Below the pieces are notes generated by a model. It worked only from the letters and a program-made list of their open reading frames with translations, made no database searches and had not been told where the DNA came from. 47,851 bases of DNA from positions 1-47,851 of the forward strand of contig NZ_BJXB01000037.1 in assembly GCF_007990775.1 (NCBI RefSeq), read 5' to 3'. A program made the translations under genes and the position numbers. The DNA is from Deinococcus cellulosilyticus NBRC 106333 = KACC 11606. Its GTDB lineage: Bacteria > Deinococcota > Deinococci > Deinococcales > Deinococcaceae. The stretch's first letter is position 1. Every line of letters starts with the position of its first letter. This document shows, piece after piece, positions 42,883-47,851 of this stretch.

Positions 42883-43060
42883 GCTGCACCTCCTGCAGGT
42901 TTTCCACAACAGCGACCAGTTCACGCATGTCGGTGACGAGCTGTTCCCGGCCATCGGGGAGGGCTTTGACCCGGCCCTGCCAGATGCCTGTTTCGGCGCG
43001 CCACATCACCACCACATAGGTGGGTTTGGTATGTGATTTCGTTCTCGAAGGTGAACTCAT
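42860..43060 (-). CDS. Small soluble protein leading the nitrate operon
   Basis: 66 residues: a basic Ser/Thr/Lys tail, then YVVVMWRAETGIWQGRVKAL and PDGREQLVTDMRELVAVVEN, which look like a short beta-beta-alpha domain. No family recognised. The open frame extends upstream, but the ATG at 43060 is preceded by CATCAT 6 nt away. It overlaps the cytochrome gene by 23 nt, so it is co-translated and may be an assembly chaperone (NarJ/NapD-like role, inference from position only). Confidence 0.65.
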   Translation of the reverse strand: MSSPSRTKSHTKPTYVVVMWRAETGIWQGRVKALPDGREQLVTDMRELVAVVENLQEVQHAKPQPE

Positions 43061-43066
43061 GCAGGT

Positions 43067-43101
43067 ATGATGCGACACGCCACTTACAGCCCACTTACAG
43101 C
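43067..43101 (-). promoter_or_regulatory. Nitrate-operon promoter with tandem 11-bp activator repeat
   Basis: On the minus strand two exact, adjacent copies of GCTGTAAGTGG (43101-43091 and 43090-43080), one helical turn apart, cover the -35 region. They lie upstream of a poor -10, CATCAT (43072-43067), which is 6 nt from the ATG. This fits activator-dependent transcription. Confidence 0.65.
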
Positions 43102-43337
43102 TTTTCGGCGGGTGAATTTTGTCCTTCATTTCCCGGGAAGATCAGGAAAATTGCCGCCCCTGATGAAGAAAGCCCTTCTTGTTCCTGAGTCATGGGGGAC
43201 CAGATGACAGCCTCCACTTACAGAAAAACCTGCGTTCAGAAATCCATGAGACAGCGGAGCAACCGGGCATTCCTGGGCTGGTACGAGATGGTCCTTGCTG
43301 GGCATGAAAACCCACATGCTGGAGGGCAGTGGGACAA

Positions 43338-43343
43338 TATAAT
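43338..43343 (+). promoter_or_regulatory. Consensus -10 (TATAAT) of a leaderless micro-ORF
   Basis: TATAAT, 6 nt before the ATG at 43350. No clear -35 is seen. Confidence 0.6.
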
Positions 43344-43349
43344 GGATCC

Positions 43350-43412
43350 ATGGCAAATGAGACCGAAAAAACACCTGATCCCAAAGGGTTTGATTTTGGT
43401 CTGTTCCAGTGA
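43350..43412 (+). CDS. 20-residue leaderless peptide coupled to the next gene
   Basis: The peptide MANETEKTPDPKGFDFGLFQ begins 6 nt after a perfect TATAAT. Its TGA overlaps the GTG of the next frame (GTGA). It is either a leader peptide that couples translation, or the true N-terminus of the following membrane protein separated by a frameshift (the sequence looks like a normal soluble N-terminus). Confidence 0.5.
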   Translation: MANETEKTPDPKGFDFGLFQ

Positions 43413-43651
43413 TTTACGGCTTTTTTCATCCCGATTCAGCTGTTGGGGCAATGTCTCGTTTCCATCTCACCCAGTTCCTCCTGGCATTTGCACTGTGGTA
43501 TTTGATCCTGTCTCTGGTTCGGTGGATTGGCCGTCATCGAAACTCCAGGAAATGGTCTTTCTGGAGGTTCAGGCCAGCGCACCATCGCATGACAGATGAT
43601 CTGAGCCATTTGCATCAGGCCTTACAGATGGATCGAGGATCAATCCTCTGA
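43409..43651 (+). CDS. Small single-pass membrane protein
   Basis: 80 residues from a GTG that overlaps the stop of the 20-residue frame; an internal ATG at 43451 would give 66. It has one membrane helix (HLTQFLLAFALWYLILSLVRW) followed by a basic, His/Arg-rich tail. No family is recognised. The start is uncertain because no ribosome site is evident; coupling to the leaderless micro-ORF would explain that. Confidence 0.5.
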   Translation: MIYGFFHPDSAVGAMSRFHLTQFLLAFALWYLILSLVRWIGRHRNSRKWSFWRFRPAHHRMTDDLSHLHQALQMDRGSIL

Positions 43652-43683
43652 GTGACAGCTCCTGTTCCTGGATGTCCTTGTGA

Positions 43684-43689
43684 TAAATT
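43684..43689 (+). promoter_or_regulatory. -10 element of the leaderless gene at 43696
   Basis: TAAATT followed by TGGTGA and then the ATG at 43696. No good -35. Confidence 0.5.
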
Positions 43690-43695
43690 TGGTGA

Positions 43696-43980
43696 ATGTC
43701 CCACGACCCTGAGATGAACGAGAGTCCTGCTGAAACCGCCAGCAGGATTTACAAAAAGTGGAACACCACCACCTGGTTCTTTGGGGTGGGTGCTGTTGCT
43801 GCTGTATTCATTGGAAACGATTCTGAGTTTAAAATGGTTGCTTTGTTGACGGTGTTTCTTCTGCTGGGTCTCTTCTTTTACGGCCTCATGGCCTCTGCCA
43901 GAATCAAAGCCCACCTGTCCGAGGATGCGTTTGAACTGGTGATCAGAAGATACGGCTGGATCCTTGGACAGACGCCTTGA
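43696..43980 (+). CDS. Small two-helix membrane protein
   Basis: 94 residues: acidic N-terminus (SHDPEMNESPAETASRIYKK), helix about 26-40 (TTWFFGVGAVAAVFIG), helix about 48-67 (ALLTVFLLLGLFFYGLMAS), then a charged tail. Family unknown. Leaderless start with TAAATT 6 nt upstream. It lies after the other small membrane gene in the same direction. Confidence 0.68.
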   Translation: MSHDPEMNESPAETASRIYKKWNTTTWFFGVGAVAAVFIGNDSEFKMVALLTVFLLLGLFFYGLMASARIKAHLSEDAFELVIRRYGWILGQTP

Positions 43981-44172
43981 TGTGGTGCCCCTTTCTGGAC
44001 GCAACCCGGCTGACAAATTCATGACCCTGAACTTTTTCACGCAAACCCAGGAGGTGAACAGGTGTCAGGCCGCAACCCCCATTCAGGGATTGGTGTCTGA
44101 GGAGCCCATCAAACAGGGGCAGACCTGGGTCAACAGAAGCAAAACCAGGCACAGCAAACGATATTTCTTTTC

Positions 44173-45702
44173 TCAGACATCATTGTTCAGGGCTTGATTT
44201 CTGCTTTTTGTGTGGAACCTGTGCAGCTCGTGCATCAGGCCCCGGTTCTGCTGGTACAGGGCCAGAAAGTGAGGGTAGAGCTCACTGTAGATCTGGTGGT
44301 TGTGGGCACCGGGCTTCAGCACCTCGCGGGGTCTGGACCAGGCTTTCAGGTCTGTCATGTTGAGGTGTCCGCTGGCAAGTCCTGCCAGGAAGGCATTCCC
44401 GTAACTCGCTCCGACCGTCACCTCTGGAAGCACCTGCTCCATGTTGCACACGTCACTGACGATCTGGGGCCACATGCGGCTCTGGGCTCCCCCACCCACC
44501 GCCACGACGCGGTTGATGTCGGCACCCAGGTCCCGAAAGGTCTCCAGGTTGTGACGGATGCCAAAGGCGACCCCTTCCAGGGTGGCCCGGAACAGGTGGG
44601 CACGGGTGTGGGAGAGGTTCAGTCCAGCAAAAATGCCACTCGCCCGGGGGTCATTGATGGGGGTGCGTTCTCCACTGAAGTAAGGCAGCACCAGCAAACC
44701 TGCTGAGCCTGGTGGAACAAAGGTGGCTTCATGGAAGAGGGTGGAAAAACTGCTGCCCCCTGCCAGTTGCTCCCTGAACCACCCGGTCAGGGCTCCGGTG
44801 GTTGCCATGCCGGCAGCCAGATTCAACTGTCCTTTGAAGGCCCCTCCCACCGTCCAGACCCTTGGATCAGGGGTTGGCGTGTCCTGCACCAGAATGAAAA
44901 AGGTGGTGCTCCCGTACATCACCATCAGGTCCCCGGGTTCGGCCACACCCACACTGAGGGCTTCGCTGAGGGCATCAACTGCACCCACTGTGACGGGGGT
45001 TCCCTCTCTCAGACCAGTGATCCGGGCAGCTTCCGGGGTCACAGATCCAGCGATCTCATCACTCCAGCCCAGTTCGGGCAGCATGGAGAGGTCACAGAAG
45101 TGCCCGGCGTAACGCCCACTCCACTCCAGGGTCTCACCGTCCATCAGGGGCATGTAATGGCTTGCCGTATGGCGGTCCATCACATGCCTTGAGGTGAGTT
45201 TGAAGACCAGATAACTGCTGGCGGTGGTCAGTTTTGCTGTTCTGGACCAGATTTCAGGTTCATGCTTGCGCAGCCATTTGATCTTGGGTCCAATCGCCTG
45301 GGAGGTGAAGTGCATCTTGCTGAAGCTGTAAATTGCATCTTCTCCCAGCAATGCGTTCAGTTCTCTAATTTCTTCGGTGGCCCGGGTGTCCACACCATAG
45401 AGGATTCCAGGCCTCAGGGGGTTTCCCTGTGCATCCAGTGGAAGCAGGCAGGGCCCAATCGCACTGACGGCCATCCCAACCACATTTTCACCCGTGTATG
45501 GGGAACCGTCCAGCAGGTTTCTGCAGACCTGCACCACGTCCTTCCACCAGACCTCATCGGCGTCCTGCTCTGCCCATCCCGGCTGGGGGTGACTGACCCC
45601 GTGTTCCACCACATGGGTCTTCAAGAGGGTGCCCTGGAGGTCGGTCAGGACGCCTTTGGTGCTTGAAGTGCCGACATCAATGCCCAGCAACAGTTCTGTC
45701 AT
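44173..45702 (-). CDS. FGGY-family carbohydrate kinase (xylulokinase/gluconokinase-like)
   Basis: 509 residues. FGGY ATPase features: N-terminal phosphate-binding LLGIDVGTSSTKGVLTD, the middle AVSAIGPCLLPLDAQG, and the C-terminal GGGAQSRMWPQIVSDV with ASYGNAFLAGLASG. It phosphorylates a sugar or polyol product with ATP; with the upstream dehydrogenases the likely substrate is a ketose such as xylulose (inference). I start at 45702, where the conserved part begins, with GGAAG upstream; 45720 is also possible. It is separated from the SDR gene by a hairpin terminator, so its level may be lower than that of the upstream genes. Confidence 0.9.
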   Translation of the reverse strand: MTELLLGIDVGTSSTKGVLTDLQGTLLKTHVVEHGVSHPQPGWAEQDADEVWWKDVVQVCRNLLDGSPYTGENVVGMAVSAIGPCLLPLDAQGNPLRPGILYGVDTRATEEIRELNALLGEDAIYSFSKMHFTSQAIGPKIKWLRKHEPEIWSRTAKLTTASSYLVFKLTSRHVMDRHTASHYMPLMDGETLEWSGRYAGHFCDLSMLPELGWSDEIAGSVTPEAARITGLREGTPVTVGAVDALSEALSVGVAEPGDLMVMYGSTTFFILVQDTPTPDPRVWTVGGAFKGQLNLAAGMATTGALTGWFREQLAGGSSFSTLFHEATFVPPGSAGLLVLPYFSGERTPINDPRASGIFAGLNLSHTRAHLFRATLEGVAFGIRHNLETFRDLGADINRVVAVGGGAQSRMWPQIVSDVCNMEQVLPEVTVGASYGNAFLAGLASGHLNMTDLKAWSRPREVLKPGAHNHQIYSELYPHFLALYQQNRGLMHELHRFHTKSRNQALNNDV

Positions 45703-45718
45703 GTGCTTCCATTCTTTC

Positions 45719-45750
45719 AAAAAAGAAGTCCCACCCTGGAAGGTGGGACT
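45719..45750 (-). terminator. Intra-operon terminator between the SDR and kinase genes
   Basis: Minus strand stem AGTCCCACC (45750-45742) / GGTGGGACT (45735-45727), then TCTTTTTT. It ends 17 nt before the kinase start, so transcription of the kinase depends on read-through or its own promoter. Confidence 0.75.
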
Positions 45751-45789
45751 GAAATTGGGTTTCCAGATTTCTGCCCCCAGGGAACCAGG

Positions 45790-46539
45790 TCACCAGATGG
45801 TGTAACCTCCATCCACCGTCAGGACACTGCCCGTCACGTAACTGCTCGCCCTTGAGGCCAGGTAGACCACCGAAGGACCGATTTCTTCGGGCTCAGCGAG
45901 GCGGCCCATCGGGATGGTTTCCAGCCAGACTTTGCGCCACTCCTCGGTTTCCATGCCTTTTTTGGTCAGGGGGGTCGCCACGTAACCGGGGGCAATGGCG
46001 TTGACCCTGACCCCTCTGGAAGCCCACTCTCCTGCAAGGGATCGGGTCAGCATGATCACTCCAGCTTTACTGGTGTTGTAGGCGGCCTGGGGCTGCGGAT
46101 GGTTGGAGATGATGCCACTCATGCTGGCCAGGTTGATGATGCTGCCTGATCCGCGCTCCAGCATGTGTGGCGCAATGGCACGGCAGCAGGAGAAAACCCC
46201 ATCGAGATTGACTTTCATGATCAGGTCCCACTCACTGTCCGTGGTTTCTTCTGCGGGGGTGTTGCGGACAATGCCTGCATTGTTGACCAGCACATCCACC
46301 TGTCCTGCTTCCACTGTGATCTGCTGGAACACCGCACTGACCTGAGTGGAGTCTGTCACGTTGAGCCCCTTGAACCGGGCACCCAGACGGCCTGCTGCTT
46401 CCTGCCCGACCTCCTGGTTCTGGTCCACGATGTACACGGTGGCTCCATGCTGGATCAGCTCCTGGCTGATTGCATACCCGATGCCCTGGGCACCTCCGGT
46501 GACAATGCAGACCTTTCCAGTGAGGTCAAAAGCATTCAC
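45790..46539 (-). CDS. Short-chain dehydrogenase/reductase (polyol/sugar type)
   Basis: 249 residues, classical SDR. Cofactor motif TGGAQGIGYAIS (residues 15-26), NNAG, the active-site Ser in INLASMSGI and YxxxK in YNTSK. The Asp after the second strand (VYIVDQNQEV) indicates NAD preference. The end VTGSVLTVDGGYTIW is typical. It overlaps the preceding zinc dehydrogenase by 4 nt. Together they could oxidise a polyol taken up by the ABC transporter. Confidence 0.93.
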   Translation of the reverse strand: MNAFDLTGKVCIVTGGAQGIGYAISQELIQHGATVYIVDQNQEVGQEAAGRLGARFKGLNVTDSTQVSAVFQQITVEAGQVDVLVNNAGIVRNTPAEETTDSEWDLIMKVNLDGVFSCCRAIAPHMLERGSGSIINLASMSGIISNHPQPQAAYNTSKAGVIMLTRSLAGEWASRGVRVNAIAPGYVATPLTKKGMETEEWRKVWLETIPMGRLAEPEEIGPSVVYLASRASSYVTGSVLTVDGGYTIW

Positions 46540-47597
46540 TTCAGCACCCCTGCCAGCACTTCACCGGGCGACACGATGGCCTTGATGGACTCTGGTCTGG
46601 CGGTGATCTTTTGCCCGATGGCCTCATGCAGTTGACCCAGGGGCAGCGTGTCGGTGATCAGTTCCCGGGTCCTCACCTGCCCACTGCGCATCCACTTCAA
46701 GGCCAGAGGAATCGTCGCATTCAGGGAAAAACTCCCCAGCACGGTCAGGTCACGCCTGAAGATCTCGTAAGGACTCACCTCGATCCTCGCATCTTCAGGA
46801 GCCACGCCAAACACCAGAATCTTCCCTCCCGCAATTGCCTGATCGATCATTCCCTGCTGCACCCTCGGGACGCCAGTGGCCTCGGTCACCACATCAAAGC
46901 CATGAGGGTACAGGTCCCTGAGCTGCCCACCTGTTTCTGCAGTGGCCTGCAGCACATGTTTTGCCCCGAGTTTTCTTGCAAGTTCGAGTCGGGCAGGCTG
47001 CGGGTCCACCACGGCAATCTCGCTGACGCCAGAAGCCAGCAGGGCCTGCATCAGCAGGAGGCCAATCCCTCCAGCCCCATAAAGCAAGGCTGTAGAGCCA
47101 GGTTCGGGCCTGAGTCGGGTGATGCCCCAGGCGACACAACCGAGTGGTTCAGCGAACACCGCAACCTCGGGGTCCAGGTCACTGGCGTCATACACCACGC
47201 TTGATGGGGCCACCACGTACTCTGCGAACCCTCCAGCACGGGTCACCCCGATGGCTTCGTAGTGCAGGCACTGGTGACGCATGCCTTTCTGGCACATGAT
47301 GCAGGTCCCACAGTTCAGGTCGGGGTCCAGCACCACACGCTGCCCTTCCGTGAATCCCCTGGCATTTCTGCCCAGGGCCACCACCCGGCCCACAATTTCG
47401 TGACCGGGAATGAGGGGGAGTTTCGCCTGAAAGTGACCTTCGAGCAGGTGGGCGTCTGTCCCACACACGCCAGCGAGCTCCACCTGGATCAGGACATCGT
47501 CCTGACCCACTTCGGGAATGCTGACTTCCTGATGTTCAATGGTGTGGGGAGCGGTGATCAGGGCGGCATGCATGGTTTGACGGGTGCGCAGTGTCAT
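46536..47597 (-). CDS. Zinc-dependent medium-chain alcohol/polyol dehydrogenase
   Basis: 353 residues. Catalytic zinc site in GVCGTDAHLLEGHF and PGHEIVGRVVALG. The structural zinc loop CGTCIMCQKGMRHQC has four cysteines, and the cofactor fold reads ALLYGAGGIGLLLMQALL. It resembles sorbitol/xylitol/threonine dehydrogenases. The start at 47597 overlaps the permease stop by 4 nt (ATGA); an internal ATG at 47573 is an alternative. It is part of a polyol operon with ABC permease, SDR and FGGY kinase. Confidence 0.93.
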   Translation of the reverse strand: MTLRTRQTMHAALITAPHTIEHQEVSIPEVGQDDVLIQVELAGVCGTDAHLLEGHFQAKLPLIPGHEIVGRVVALGRNARGFTEGQRVVLDPDLNCGTCIMCQKGMRHQCLHYEAIGVTRAGGFAEYVVAPSSVVYDASDLDPEVAVFAEPLGCVAWGITRLRPEPGSTALLYGAGGIGLLLMQALLASGVSEIAVVDPQPARLELARKLGAKHVLQATAETGGQLRDLYPHGFDVVTEATGVPRVQQGMIDQAIAGGKILVFGVAPEDARIEVSPYEIFRRDLTVLGSFSLNATIPLALKWMRSGQVRTRELITDTLPLGQLHEAIGQKITARPESIKAIVSPGEVLAGVLK

Positions 47598-47851
47598 TTG
47601 ACGGCTCCAAAGGTGAGACCGCGAATCAGCTGCTTCTGGGCAAACCAGCCGAATATCATCACGGGGGCAATGGTGAGGGTGGCCGCAGCAGACATCTGAG
47701 CCCAGAAGAGTCCTTCAGAGGTCTTGAACGAACTGATGTACACCGACAGTGGAGAGGCGTCACTGGAGGTGAGATTGAGGGCAAAGAACACCTCGTTCCA
47801 GGCAAAAATCACGCACAACAGTGCTGTGGAGGCAATTCCTGGAAGGGCCAG
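47594..47851 (-). CDS. Sugar ABC transporter permease (MalG-type), partial
   Basis: The last 85 codons of a carbohydrate ABC transporter inner-membrane component; the 5' part lies beyond the right edge. Visible are LPGIASTALL, FAWNEVFFALNLTS and the C-terminal APVMIFGWFAQKQLIRGLTF with the ending GAVK, which is diagnostic of MalG/UgpE-like permeases. It imports a sugar or polyol together with a binding protein and ATPase encoded elsewhere. Coupled to the dehydrogenase by an ATGA overlap. Confidence 0.92.
   Translation of the reverse strand: MALPGIASTALLCVIFAWNEVFFALNLTSSDASPLSVYISSFKTSEGLFWAQMSAAATLTIAPVMIFGWFAQKQLIRGLTFGAVK

Noticed and set aside
43080..43101. Start of a CRISPR or other tandem array
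   Set aside because: Only two 11-bp copies, placed exactly over a -35 region; better explained as an activator site.

Overview
The window looks like a chromosomal segment of a Deinococcus-type bacterium (Deinococcota). The signs are a moderately high GC content, the gene families present, and a very characteristic promoter layout: about a dozen genes have a TANNNT -10 hexamer 5-8 nt in front of the start codon, i.e. leaderless transcripts, which are common in Deinococcus. Genus is inferred from gene content, not from a marker search.

Layout. (1) 0.2-8.2 kb: an Nramp metal transporter (mntH), a 1.4 kb stretch without a recognisable gene, a degenerate thioredoxin-like gene, then on the minus strand the cell-wall/division operon mraZ-rsmH-ftsL-ftsI-lspA with a three-box MraZ operator, and a divergent LysM-M23 protein. 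(2) 8.2-13.7 kb: accessory and decaying DNA. It holds an IS3-type transposase relic, a divergent pair of leaderless membrane-protein genes, a relic of a metal P-type ATPase behind an intact ArsR/SmtB-type operator, a TetR regulator with its operator and a two-gene membrane operon, and a beheaded AbiEii toxin gene next to a perfect 17-bp inverted repeat. (3) 14.1-15.4 kb: a conserved protein convergently overlapping a DUF488 gene. (4) 15.7-22.5 kb: a copper regulon. csoR-copZ, copA, a second copZ, a 24-residue membrane peptide plus a frameshifted MFS pump, and a glutaredoxin-like/saccharopine-dehydrogenase-like pair are all associated with palindromes of the type CCCCC-N-GGGGG that I read as CsoR boxes.

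(5) 22.5-29.3 kb: a winged-helix regulator divergent from a metallo-beta-lactamase-fold protein, then a TniA/TniB-type transposition pair without TniQ directly downstream of a 972-residue SF2 helicase with a nuclease-like C-terminus. (6) 29.8-35.3 kb: an M23 peptidase fused to a TolB-like propeller, an ethylene-receptor-like sensor lacking any kinase, two small membrane proteins and a baeRF-type (eRF1-like) protein. (7) 35.3-43.1 kb: a long minus-strand nitrate operon of eight genes: small protein, b-type cytochrome-like membrane subunit with a zinc ribbon, cytoplasmic molybdopterin nitrate reductase, four-cluster Fe-S protein, Tat-type Rieske protein, small membrane protein and two NarK-type transporters. 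It starts at a promoter with a tandem 11-bp repeat. (8) 43.3-47.9 kb: small membrane-protein genes and a polyol/sugar operon (ABC permease, zinc dehydrogenase, SDR, FGGY kinase) running off the right edge.

The most promising places for something undescribed are the helicase-TniA-TniB locus, the unusual nitrate reductase complex, the extended CsoR regulon, and the kinase-less ethylene-receptor-like protein.
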